The notes beneath the pieces were generated by a model, which was not told the origin of the DNA, searched no databases, and was given only the letters and a program-made list of their open reading frames with translations. From positions 1-64,000 of the forward strand of contig CAMHQD010000004.1 of NCBI GenBank assembly GCA_946187345.1: DNA of 64,000 bases. The letters are read 5' to 3'. Shown here piece by piece: positions 31,186 to 40,600 of the stretch. The DNA is from an uncultured Porphyromonadaceae bacterium. Lineage in GTDB: Bacteria; Bacteroidota; Bacteroidia; Bacteroidales; Muribaculaceae. The position numbers were made by a program, and so were the translations under genes. Position 1 is the first letter of the stretch; each line of letters opens with the position of its first letter.

Positions 31186-31345
31186 CTCTCTCGAAAATTC
31201 TCGAAAGTTTCTCACGTAAAATCAGTAAAACTTCACGTAAAATCCGTAAAATATTAATATACGATATTTTAATATTGTAGGGTCTGACCTCGGTCTGGCC
31301 GTTTTACGAATTTTACGTGAGATATTTTCGAGATAAAAATTTTGA
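31186..31345 (+). repeat. AT-rich long palindrome (CTCGAAAAT / CGTAAAAT units) with nested TAGGGTCTGACCTCGGTCTGGCCG
   Basis: ctctcgaaaattctcgaaag...cacgtaaaat...ccgtaaaata and ttttacgaattttacgtgagatattttcgaga, guest repeat in the loop. Confidence 0.7.
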
Positions 31346-31398
31346 CTTGCGGAATCCAGGAAAACAAACGAACCGCATTCATGTCTCGCACAGCGCGC

Positions 31399-31457
31399 AA
31401 CACTTTTTTCGGCCGAAAAAATGTGCCACACTACATTTTTTCGGCCGAAAAAGTGTT
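31399..31457. promoter_or_regulatory. Pair of inverted TTTTTTCGGCCGAAAAAA palindromes upstream of cstA
   Basis: AACACTTTTTTCGGCCGAAAAAATGT (31399-31424) and ACATTTTTTCGGCCGAAAAAGTGTT (31433-31457) are mutual inverted copies, just upstream of a -7-like TACCTTTG at 31476-31483. Confidence 0.5.
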
Positions 31458-31551
31458 TCTTACAAAGAAATCTATTACCTTTGCATTGACAAAACCATTA
31501 AAACAAATAACGTTCCGTGTGCAACCACCTCGTGGTTGCCACGTATAGGTT

Positions 31552-32997
31552 ATGATTTCATTTCTTATCTCACTTGTGGCCCTGGTGATGGGCTACCACA
31601 TCTACGGACGCGTGATAGAGCGCGTGTTCGGCCCCGACGACCGCGTCACACCGGCCATCGCTCACGCCGACGGTGTTGACTATGTTGCCATGCCGTCGTG
31701 GCGTGTGTTCATGATTCAATTCCTCAACATCGCCGGCACCGGACCTATCTTCGGCGCCATCATGGGCGCCGTGTTCGGCCCGGCAGCCTTCCTGTGGATT
31801 GTGCTGGGCAGCATCTTTGCCGGCGCGGTGCACGACTACTTCTGCGGCATGCTCTCGATGCGCCACGACGGGCACGGCGTACCCACCATCGTGGGCATCT
31901 ACTTGGGCACATGGATGCGGCGCGTGATGCTCTTCTTCTGTGTGCTGCTGCTCATGCTCGTGGGCGTGGTGTTTGTTTTTAGCCCAGCCATTATCCTTGA
32001 CGACTTTGGCGGCACGACGCTGATGTGGGTTCTCGGCATCTTCGGCTACTACGTGCTGGCCACACTGCTGCCTGTCGACAAGTTAATCGGCAAGATTTAT
32101 CCGCTGTTCGCCTTCTCGCTCATTTTCATGGCCATCGCCCTGATGGTGGGGTTGCTGGTCAAGTGGCCGGCGCTGCCCGAGTTCTGGAATATGGGCGACC
32201 TGAGCGCATGGACCGGCTCGCAGGTGGACGGTGACGGCAACGATTTGCTGGGCGCTGTGGCCTATATGCGCAAGAACCCGCTCTTTCCCTGCCTATTCAT
32301 TACCATCGCTTGCGGCGCGTTGAGCGGCTTCCACGCCACCCAGAGTCCGATTATGGCACGCTGCCTCACTGACGAGCGCATGGGGCGCCCCGTGTTCTAC
32401 GGCGCGATGATCACCGAGGGTGTCGTCGCCCTGGTGTGGGCAGCCGTGGCGATGTGGTTCTTCTATTACGGCGGCTGGCGCGAGGTCGCGGGTCCGGACA
32501 CGGTTCAAGCGTTCCTCGACCAAGCCGATGACGAGGGCGGCAAGACGCTGCTGCAATACTTCACCGCGCCGAGCGTGGTCAACGCCGTGTGCAACGGCTG
32601 GCTGGGTCTCGCCGGCGGTGTACTCGCCATCCTGGGCGTTGTTGCCGCCCCCATCACAAGCGGCGACACCGCCTTCCGCAGCGCGCGTCTGATTATCGCC
32701 GAGGCTTTCAACGTCAAGCAGAAACCCATCATGGGCCGCCTGGTCGTTGCCCTGCCGATGTTCATTGCCGCTATCGGCCTGCTCGTGTGGCAAATGGAAA
32801 GCCCCGACGGTTTCAACACCCTGTGGCAGTGGTTCGGGTGGAGCAACCAGACGCTTGCCACCATCGCGTTGTGGACGACAACAATGTACTTGTGGAAACG
32901 CGGAAGCCGCGCCTATTGGCTCACGTTGCTGCCGTCACTGTTCATGACGACCGTCGTCATATCCTTCCTCTTCGTGTCGCCTTTCGCCTTCGGCTAA
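31552..32997 (+). CDS. cstA: Carbon starvation protein CstA family transporter
   Basis: LVALVMGYHIYGRVIERVFG, AHADGVDYVAMPSWRVFMIQFLNIAGTGPIFGAIMGA, GFHATQSPIMARCLTDERMGRPVFYGAMITEG. Confidence 0.92.
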   Translation: MISFLISLVALVMGYHIYGRVIERVFGPDDRVTPAIAHADGVDYVAMPSWRVFMIQFLNIAGTGPIFGAIMGAVFGPAAFLWIVLGSIFAGAVHDYFCGMLSMRHDGHGVPTIVGIYLGTWMRRVMLFFCVLLLMLVGVVFVFSPAIILDDFGGTTLMWVLGIFGYYVLATLLPVDKLIGKIYPLFAFSLIFMAIALMVGLLVKWPALPEFWNMGDLSAWTGSQVDGDGNDLLGAVAYMRKNPLFPCLFITIACGALSGFHATQSPIMARCLTDERMGRPVFYGAMITEGVVALVWAAVAMWFFYYGGWREVAGPDTVQAFLDQADDEGGKTLLQYFTAPSVVNAVCNGWLGLAGGVLAILGVVAAPITSGDTAFRSARLIIAEAFNVKQKPIMGRLVVALPMFIAAIGLLVWQMESPDGFNTLWQWFGWSNQTLATIALWTTTMYLWKRGSRAYWLTLLPSLFMTTVVISFLFVSPFAFG

Positions 32998-33000
32998 TGT

Positions 33001-33032
33001 AGCATGTAGCATGTAGCATGTAGCATGTAGGG
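33001..33032 (+). repeat. 7-bp tandem repeat (AGCATGT)x4
   Basis: agcatgtagcatgtagcatgtagcatgtag. Confidence 0.85.
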
Positions 33033-33039
33033 GGATGGC

Positions 33040-33262
33040 ACCGAGAAACCCGCGAAGCGGGTGACAGTTCATAGGCGGGGGCGCAAGCCCCCGTGTAATG
33101 AAATCAAATCTCAAAAATATAAGCCCTGTAGGGGCGACAGAAGTTTTATGCGATTCTGTCGCCCCTACGGGGCTTTTGGTTGATAATTAACCGCTTTCAT
33201 CACGGGGGCTTACGCCCCCGCCTATGAGCCGTCGCCCCTAACGGGGCTAATCGTCTCCCGGA
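33040..33262. repeat. BIME-like composite: two inverted GGCTCATAGGCG-linked hairpin doublets flanking a central hairpin
   Basis: Outer GAGAAACCCGCgaAGCGGGTGACAGTTCATAGGCGGGGGCgcaaGCCCCCGTG; inverted counterpart CACGGGGGCttacGCCCCCGCCTATGAGCCGTCGCCCCTaacGGGGCTAATC; centre AGCCCTGTAGGGGCGACAGAA...TTCTGTCGCCCCTACGGGGCT. Confidence 0.88.
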
Positions 33263-33294
33263 CAAAACTCGCCGAGTACGCCATCCCAAACTTG

Positions 33295-34233
33295 CTACAC
33301 GCTGCCGATGGTGAGGGTGGTGTAGAAGCGGCCGGCGTCGAGGCCGTAACTCAAGGTGACATATCCGGTCGCATTTCCTCCCCACCAGGTGACCGAGGCC
33401 TCAAAGCCGGTGCGGCTCTCACTGACGGGTGCGCCGTAGGTGGCGCAGAGAGTGCGGTAAGCGGTGTTATAGCGGCCGCGATCGCTATAGGCGGTGGAGT
33501 AGAAGAGTTGCGCGCCGGTGAGGCGGTTGTAACTGTCGTAGGTGAGCATCGCGTCTTGCCAGAGCAGCCCCGCCATAGAGGCGTCGCGCAAGTAGATCAC
33601 GTTGTCGTAGTATCCGTCCACATAGTAGCCGTTGGTGTAGAGGTAGTCGAGGCTGGCCGCATAGCGGGTGCCGAAGTACAGGCCAAACACGCGGTCAATC
33701 ACGGGAGCCGTAGCCAGAGGGCGGTAACTGACGGGACGCACGGGGCGGTAAGGAGCCACATAACGGGGGCGATAGTCGCGGTGGGGCGGAGTGACGGGAG
33801 TGCGCCAGTCGCGCTTGGGTCCGCCGGTGGTGGCGTTGTGGTTGCGGCCAGGCTGTCCAACGGTGGGACGCGTTGCCGGACGGTTCTTGTCATTGTAGTA
33901 GCCGGTGCTATGGTTGTCGCGGCCACGGGTGGCGACGGTCGAGCCGCCGTTGTGGCCGGTGCTATGGTTGTCGCGGCCCCGGGTGCCGACGGTCGAGCCG
34001 CCGTTGTGGCCGGTGCCATGGTTGTCGCGGCCCTGGGTGGCGGTGTCGCGGCCACGGGTGGCGCCGGTGTTGCTGCCGGCGGTGGTGGAACGCGAGGCCG
34101 AGCCGGTGGTGTTGGCAACGTCCGGGCGGCGGCGTCCTTGCATCGTCTGTGCGGCGGCGTTGCTGTCCGCCATCACCATTGCGCCCATGAGCACGAGGCT
34201 CATCATCATCGAGGAAAAAACATTTGCTTTCAT
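33295..34233 (-). CDS. Secreted protein with 18-aa tandem repeats (RGRDNHSTGHNGGSTVAT); hypothetical
   Basis: MKANVFSSMMMSLVLMGAMVMADSNAAAQ signal; 54-bp tandem repeat at 33902-34040. Confidence 0.7.
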   Translation of the reverse strand: MKANVFSSMMMSLVLMGAMVMADSNAAAQTMQGRRRPDVANTTGSASRSTTAGSNTGATRGRDTATQGRDNHGTGHNGGSTVGTRGRDNHSTGHNGGSTVATRGRDNHSTGYYNDKNRPATRPTVGQPGRNHNATTGGPKRDWRTPVTPPHRDYRPRYVAPYRPVRPVSYRPLATAPVIDRVFGLYFGTRYAASLDYLYTNGYYVDGYYDNVIYLRDASMAGLLWQDAMLTYDSYNRLTGAQLFYSTAYSDRGRYNTAYRTLCATYGAPVSESRTGFEASVTWWGGNATGYVTLSYGLDAGRFYTTLTIGSV

Positions 34234-34510
34234 GACGTTGTCCTTTTTAGTAAGTCCGACATTCTTGTTGCTTATCACTATGTGAAGCCATCAAGTGGCT
34301 GCTCACGAAACGTTTTGTTGTCCGTTTGTCTTTTAGACCACTGATTATCAAGCCGGTTTAAGGCTTTGCGACACAGTATAGATAACGGGGCACCGCCACT
34401 CGACGAAGCCCCGTTTTTCCTCGACCAGTTTCATATTGGTTATTTATAGCAATCGTGACTTGAATACCAAAAGGGTATCCGTCCGGCATCGGTGCGGCTA
34501 CCGTAAAAAA

Positions 34511-34552
34511 CATCGCCACGGGGGCCGTGATGACCGGCGTCCCGTGGCGATG
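34511..34552 (-). terminator. Rho-independent terminator for the minus-strand SusC/D operon
   Basis: CATCGCCACGGG...CCCGTGGCGATG 12-bp stem; A6 at 34505-34510 on plus = U6 tail on minus. Confidence 0.7.
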
Positions 34553-34574
34553 GGTTGTAAAAATCACCAGTATA

Positions 34575-34620
34575 GCCTATGCTATATGCTATATGCTATA
34601 TGCTATATGCTACATGCTAA
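34575..34620 (-). repeat. 7-bp tandem repeat (ATGCTAT)n
   Basis: tatgctatatgctatatgctatatgctatatgctacatgcta. Confidence 0.85.
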
Positions 34621-35156
34621 TCATTCTCGGCAAGACCGCTATAGCGGACGCCACTCACGCGGTAGCCCGCGTGGCCGTAGGTGGCGGGATAGGGGTCGTC
34701 GCTGAACTTCACCAGGAACGTGATCGAGTCGGCCGGCGAACCGTTTTTCTGCTTGCCGGCACCCGGCAGAATCTTGCCGTCGCTGATGACGACACTGATC
34801 GGGTCGCCGCCCTCGTTGTTGGGGTTAGCCTCGTCAAAGGCGGTGTTGGCCGTGTGGAACGTCAAGGCGTTGACGTCACACTGGGTGCGCACCTTAAACT
34901 GCCAAATCTCACCGAGGTCATCGACAAAGAGCACCTTATCGGAATTGGCCGAGGTATTGTAGGTGTTGATAATCAGGTCGCTGCCAAGCATACCCTCGTA
35001 GCCCTCAATAACATCGCCGTTCTCGTCAACGCCGTCAACAGAGACGTACCACTGTCCGGCGAGTTTCTCGGTGGCGGTTCCGCCAATCTCGTCCTTCTCG
35101 CACGACGTGCCGACCATCATCAGCGCCGCGGCTGCAAAATATAATAATTTCTTCAT
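34617..35156 (-). CDS. Small lipoprotein of SusC/D operon; function unknown
   Basis: MKKLLYFAAAALMMVGTSCEKDEIGG lipobox; same strand and order as the susCD genes. Confidence 0.75.
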   Translation of the reverse strand: MKKLLYFAAAALMMVGTSCEKDEIGGTATEKLAGQWYVSVDGVDENGDVIEGYEGMLGSDLIINTYNTSANSDKVLFVDDLGEIWQFKVRTQCDVNALTFHTANTAFDEANPNNEGGDPISVVISDGKILPGAGKQKNGSPADSITFLVKFSDDPYPATYGHAGYRVSGVRYSGLAEND

Positions 35157-35178
35157 AATGTACCTTTTTTGTTTAATC

Positions 35179-35293
35179 GTTTAGGGGTTGAGAGGTTAAG
35201 CGTTTAGCCTCGCGCTTGGCGCGCTCGGAGATAATACATTTATTCCCATTTGCGATAGCAAATGGCTAAACCTCTCAACGCTCAACCCTAAAC
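35179..35293 (-). repeat. Composite intergenic hairpin element, copy 3
   Basis: On minus: GTTTAGGGTTGAGCGTTGAGAGGTTTAGCCATTTGCTATCGCAAATGGGAATAAATGTATTATCTCCGAGCGCGCCAAGCGCGAGGCTAAACGCTTAACCTCTCAACCCCTAAAC. Confidence 0.85.
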
Positions 35294-35299
35294 TATTTT

Positions 35300-35992
35300 T
35301 TACTTGGTTAAAGTTACACTGATGGCATCATCCGGGTCGCCACCGAAGGCGGCCAGATAACTGATAGTGCCGGTCGCGGCATCATAGGTGCCGTTGACAC
35401 AGTCCAGAGGCTCGCCCCAGTACCAGGCACTGCCGTCACCCATGGGGCCGGCCAGCGTGACGGTGTTGCCGTCCAACTTAAGGGTCTCCTCGTACTTGAA
35501 GTCATACGGATAGCCCGGATAGCGGCCCTGGTCGTAGAAACCGCCGCTGAGGTCGCTGATCGCGTAAGTGCCGTTACCGTTGTCGGTGATGGTAATCTTC
35601 AGGCCGCTATAGGAGCGGGTGCCGTACTTGGCGGCGGCCAAATAGGCTCCGGCGAAGTTGTCGGGGTCGACAACCATCACGGTGCGGCTGGCGCTGGCGG
35701 CGAAGCCGTCGGGGTTCACCACACTATAGGTGAGCGTATAGAAGCCGGGCTTGGCGGTGTTCACACTGCCACTGACGGTCACGCTGCTCGACACATCCTC
35801 CGAGCCCATCGTTGCCGTGAAGCCGGGCTCAACATAAGCCTCACCTTTGTTGACCTTGACCAGCGAGGCGCCATCAAGTTCAATCACGGCGTAGGTGGTG
35901 ACCTTGGTCAACCCCTCGGAGTCCTTGCTGCAACCGGTCAAACCAGCCACTGCGACCGCTCCGGCCATAAGGAATATAAGTGATTTCTTCAT
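35300..35992 (-). CDS. Lipoprotein with DUF5011/Ig-like domain
   Basis: AGLTGCSKDSEG lipobox; VNKGEAYVEPGFTATMGSEDVSSSVTVSGSVNTAKPGFYTLTYSVVNPDG. Confidence 0.8.
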   Translation of the reverse strand: MKKSLIFLMAGAVAVAGLTGCSKDSEGLTKVTTYAVIELDGASLVKVNKGEAYVEPGFTATMGSEDVSSSVTVSGSVNTAKPGFYTLTYSVVNPDGFAASASRTVMVVDPDNFAGAYLAAAKYGTRSYSGLKITITDNGNGTYAISDLSGGFYDQGRYPGYPYDFKYEETLKLDGNTVTLAGPMGDGSAWYWGEPLDCVNGTYDAATGTISYLAAFGGDPDDAISVTLTK

Positions 35993-36010
35993 AATCTTCT
36001 TTTTTTAATC

Positions 36011-36124
36011 GTTTAGTCGTTTAGAGGTTGAGTGGTTGAGCCTCGCGCTGCCGCTCTATAGGCAAATCATTTATTCCCATTTGCGACAGCAAATGGCTAA
36101 ACCTCTCAACACTCAACCATAAAC
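36011..36124 (-). repeat. Composite intergenic hairpin element, copy 4
   Basis: On minus: GTTTATGGTTGAGTGTTGAGAGGTTTAGCCATTTGCTGTCGCAAATGGGAATAAATGATTTGCCTATAGAGCGGCAGCGCGAGGCTCAACCACTCAACCTCTAAACGACTAAAC. Confidence 0.85.
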
Positions 36125-36129
36125 TTTTT

Positions 36130-37641
36130 TCACTTAGCCCAGAACACCGGGGTTCCGTACACCGTCTCGTCCTGCTTGGGAGCGTTGGCGTTGCGGGTGC
36201 TGCTGCTCTCGGCGTAGGGGAAGCGCTGGAGCACCTTGTTGCTGCCCAGGCTGCCGTTCACCTGAATCGGGGTGTAGAGCGTACCGGCTTGATAAAGGTC
36301 GGGGTTGTAGGCGTGCGATGTCTCGTTGTAGAGTTGCGTACCGCTGACGCTACCGAAGGTCGGGTAACCCAGGCGGCGCATCTCGCACCAAGCCTCGAAG
36401 TTGTTGGTACCGGCCAGAGCGATCCACTTGGCCAGACCGATGCACTTCTTGTAGTTGGCCTGGTCGTAGGGCCAGTGGGCAATCGCCTCGGCGGCACCCT
36501 CGGCGCCGGCGCTGGCGAACGATGCCGCCACAGCAGCCTCGTAGTGGGCTTGCGCCTGGCCGGCATTGGCCTTCTTGGCGTAGTACTCGGCGAGGAAGAA
36601 CTCAATCTCACTGACGGTGATCAGATAGACCGGCATATCGTAACTCGCCACGGGGCGGTTCCAATAGTTGGTGCTCTTCTGGTCACCCTCGGAGGTCGAG
36701 AAGTTGGTGCCGCTCACGCCACCGGTGTAGTTACCGGCACTGTTGGGGGCGAAGAACTTGGCCAGACGACCGTCGGTATAGACGATGTCACCGGTGGCGT
36801 TGCGCTCCTGCATGGTGCGGATGATGGCGATGTTGCCAATCAGGTTCACCTGCGTCGAGCCCCAGTTGGTGGCGAACTCCTCGGCGTAGAACGGGCTCAT
36901 GTGACCGGCCTCGTTGGTCCAGTTGGTGTAAGCCACGTCGCTGTCGGGGAAGTTGTCCTCGGCCACGAGGGCATCGAGTTTGGCCTGCACGTCGGCCACA
37001 CCGCTCTCACGCATGTAGAGTTTGAGCAACACGGCATTGGCGAATTGCACCCAACTGGCGCTATTCTTGTCCGGGAACAGGAAGTTGGTGCACGTCAACG
37101 AGTTGACGGGCTCGGCAAGAGCGTCCTCCAGTTCCTTGATCACGCCGGCATAGATGTCTGCGCCGTCGTCATACTTGGGCGTGGGGTTGCCCGAGAACGA
37201 CTGGCTGTAAGGCAACTCGCCGTAGCAGTCCACAAGCACCTGATAGGTGAAGGCCCACAGGGCGGTGGCGGCCAGGTTGGTGGCATAGTCACCGCTGGCG
37301 ACAGCCTTCTCGCGCACGGTCTTGAGGTTGCCCAACGCGCGGGCGTTCAGGTACTGATAGTCACCGCTGGAACGCGTCGCACTCATGATGAACCTGGAGT
37401 AGTCGATATAGTTGCTGGTACCGAACTGCTGCGAATAGTGCTGGGCGAAGTATCCGCCGGTGATGCGCAGGAAGTCGCCGTAAGAGCCGGCGATGTTCAT
37501 CTCGGCTGCAGGGAAGAGCATATCGGTGGTGATGGCGTCAACACTGGGCGAGTTCGGGTCCTGGTTGATGTCCATGAACTTGTCGCAGGAAGCCAGAGAG
37601 ACCGACAATGCTATGGTCGAAAGAATAAATAATTTCTTCAT
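36130..37641 (-). CDS. SusD/RagB family lipoprotein (SusD-like, second operon)
   Basis: VSLASCDKFMDINQDPNSPS lipobox; AATALWAFTYQVLVDCYGELPYSQ; EAWCEMRRLGYPTF. Confidence 0.92.
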   Translation of the reverse strand: MKKLFILSTIALSVSLASCDKFMDINQDPNSPSVDAITTDMLFPAAEMNIAGSYGDFLRITGGYFAQHYSQQFGTSNYIDYSRFIMSATRSSGDYQYLNARALGNLKTVREKAVASGDYATNLAATALWAFTYQVLVDCYGELPYSQSFSGNPTPKYDDGADIYAGVIKELEDALAEPVNSLTCTNFLFPDKNSASWVQFANAVLLKLYMRESGVADVQAKLDALVAEDNFPDSDVAYTNWTNEAGHMSPFYAEEFATNWGSTQVNLIGNIAIIRTMQERNATGDIVYTDGRLAKFFAPNSAGNYTGGVSGTNFSTSEGDQKSTNYWNRPVASYDMPVYLITVSEIEFFLAEYYAKKANAGQAQAHYEAAVAASFASAGAEGAAEAIAHWPYDQANYKKCIGLAKWIALAGTNNFEAWCEMRRLGYPTFGSVSGTQLYNETSHAYNPDLYQAGTLYTPIQVNGSLGSNKVLQRFPYAESSSTRNANAPKQDETVYGTPVFWAK

Positions 37642-37660
37642 GATAATGTCCTCCTCACTT

Positions 37661-40600
37661 TTAGAATTTGAGACTCAGGTTGAAACCGTAGGTGCGGCAG
37701 GCCGGGTTGGCGTAAAGTTCGCCGAAGGCGCCGTACAAGTCATTACCGTAGGAACTCGCCTCGGGGTCGATGCTGTAGTTGTCCCGGGCGGTCCAGGTGA
37801 ACACGTTGTTGCAGAAGAACGAGATCTGGGCATCGCTCAGGTAGCAGGCGCTCACCCACTTCTTTGGCAGTTGGAAGCCCAGCGTGATGTTGCGCAACTT
37901 GACCATGGTGCGGTCCACGAGATAAGCCTCGCCACCCTTGCCGTAGCCGTAGTTGTTGTAGTACTTCTGGTAACTGTCGTCGGTCAAGAAGATGGGCGTG
38001 GTGTTCTCCACAAGGCTGCCATCCTCCAGTTTCATCACACTGTTGGGGATGACGAACGGGCGGCGGTCGTTATAGGTGGTGAAGATACCGTTGCCGGTGA
38101 ACTGCATCAGGTTGCTGGTGCGCGAGAACATATAGCCGCCATAGCGCACGTCGAGCGAGGCGCTCAGGGTGAACCACTTCCAACTCAGGCTGGTGGTGGC
38201 ACCGCCGGTCCAGTCGCTATTGACGCTCTTGCCGGTATCCTCAACGGCGGTCGAGAGCAGCGGCTGGCCGTTGGCGTCAACAATCTGCTTGCCGTCCTCG
38301 GTGAACTGCGGCAGGTAGGTGTACAACTCGCCGATGGGCTTGCCGGCCTCGGCGTACATATACACGGCGTCGTCACCGGCGCTGAAGCGGTTGATAACCG
38401 TCTTGCCGCCCTCGAGGCTCTCGGGCATCGAGATGACCTTGTTCCAGTTCTTGGCGAAGTTGATCGAGAAGTCCCACTTCCAGTCACCCGTGCGCACCGG
38501 CGTGAAGTTGACCAGCAACTCAATACCGCGGTTGCGCACCTTACCGAAGTTGGTCACCATGCGGTTGTAGCCCATAGCCGGGTCAACGGGCAGGGTGAAG
38601 ATCTGGTCCTTGGTCACGCGGTTGTAGAACGCGAAGTCAAAGCCGATGCGGCCCTTGAGGAACTGCATGTTGATACCGGCCTCAAACTCGGTGGTCATCT
38701 CCGGCTTCAGGTTATTGCTGCCGACGGTGGCAGCGGCCTGGAAGGCGTTGATGCCTCCGTGGGGGAACGTGGTCAGGTCAGTGCCGTAGTAGCCATCGGT
38801 GTAGCCCTGCACGTAGGACGGGTAGGTAAGATACACGCCGGCATCGTTACCGGTGCGGCCATAGGCCAAACGCAGTTTACCGAAGTCGATGGCCGGAGCG
38901 TTGATGTGCTTCGAGAAAATCCAACTCAACGTTGCACCCGGATAGAAGTAACTGTTGCTGCCCATCGGCAGGGTCGATGACCAGTCGTTGCGGGCGGTGA
39001 GTTCGAGGAACAGGAAGTCGTCCCAGCCCAGAGTCACGTCACCGAACAGACCCACGAGGCGGCGCTTGCTCTGGCCCTCGGAGAGGCTCTCCTTGGTGGC
39101 GCCGTTGCTCAAGTCCCAGAAGTTGGTGTGGAACGTCAGGCCCGACGTCTTGCCGAGCATCGACGTGCTGCTGCGCTCGTTGATGTTCACACCGGCGTTG
39201 ATGTTCACATCAAAGCGGTCATCAATGAACTTCCTCTTGTAGTTGGCCAGGAAGTCGTGGTTCATCTCATACAGACGGGCATAGCGGGCATAGACGTAGC
39301 CGGCCTTGTTCATCTCGCTGGGAGCGTAACCGTAGTCCTCGTTGATCAAGGCGTCGTCCAGAGCAATCTCCGGCTCGCCGATCTTCACGTCATAGTCGGT
39401 GTAGTCCAGACCCATACGATAGGTCAACGTCAAGTCCTTGATGGGGTTGATGTCCACCTGGATGTTGCCGAAGAACTGCTTGCTGTCGTTGTGGTTGTAG
39501 TTGTTCTCGATGGCCCAGTAGGGGTTGGTGACGCCGTAGGGCGTGTACCATGCCGTGGGCTGGTTGAACGGGCTGCTGGTGTCCTTGTGGTCGACCAGCG
39601 ACAGGTCGCGCGGGAACTCATAGAGACCGTCGATCATCGACACACCCTGCATTGAGGCAACGGTGTTGGTGTTGCTGCGGGCAAAGTTCAACGACGAACT
39701 GAACTTCAACCACTTGGTGGCCTCGTAACTGCCGCGCGCGGCGATCGTGTTGCGCTTGAAAGTGTCCTTGGCGCCCGGAATGATACCATCGTCGCCGGCA
39801 TAACTGTAACTCAAGTAATAGGTGGCCTTGCTGTCGTCGCTCACACCACTGAAAGCGATCGAGTGGCTGTGCATGAAGCCGGTGTCAAAGAAGTCGCGGA
39901 TGTTGTTCTTCACAGCCTCATACTTGTGCAGCAGTTGCTGGTGGTCGTAAACCGGGCCGACAACCTGCCACGAGCCGTCCATCTCCGGTCCCCATGAACC
40001 GTTCTCGATGAACGTCTGGGCGCCGTCCCAACCCTGGCCGAACTTATTCTGGAACTTGGGCAGGGTCGAAACGCGCTTCCACTGGAAGGCACCGTCGTAG
40101 GTGATGGTGAAGTTCTTGTTCACACCCTTGGCGCCCTTCTTGGTGGTGATGAGGATGACGCCGTTAGCGGCACGCGAGCCGTAAAGCGAGGTTGCGGCCG
40201 CGCCCTTGAGGATGGTCATCGTCTCGATGTCGTTGGGGTTCACGTTGCTAATACCGCCCATCTGGTTCATGTAGTCCTGGTCGGAGTTGAGGAAGGTGCT
40301 GTTCTGCAGGGGCACACCGTCCACAACGTACAGCGGCTGGTTGCTGCCGTTGATAGAACTGATACCGCGGATAATGACGTCGTTGGCCATACCGGGGTCG
40401 TTGCTCGATGAGCGAACCTGCACACCGGCCACCTTGCCGGCCAGAGCCGAGGTCACGTTGCTCACGCGGCCCTCGAGCAGTTCGTCGGTCTTGAGCGTGG
40501 TGGCGCTGTAACCGAGGGTCTTCTCCTGTCGCGAGATACCGAGCGCGGTGACAACCACGTCGTCAAGCGTGGTGCCGCTGGCCTTCAATGCGATGTTCAG

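Noticed and set aside
31342-31548. 68-aa ORF upstream of cstA
   Set aside because: Covers the palindrome pair and the promoter-like region; no domain-like sequence; likely spurious.
33873-34285. Plus-strand ORFs with repeated WLSRPRVATVEPPLWPV
   Set aside because: Antisense translation of the 54-bp repeat of the minus-strand secreted protein gene.
34385-34418. ACGGGGC...GCCCCGT-TTTTT plus-strand terminator
   Set aside because: The 7-bp stem with a loop of about 16 nt has no plus-strand gene directly upstream; too weak to call.
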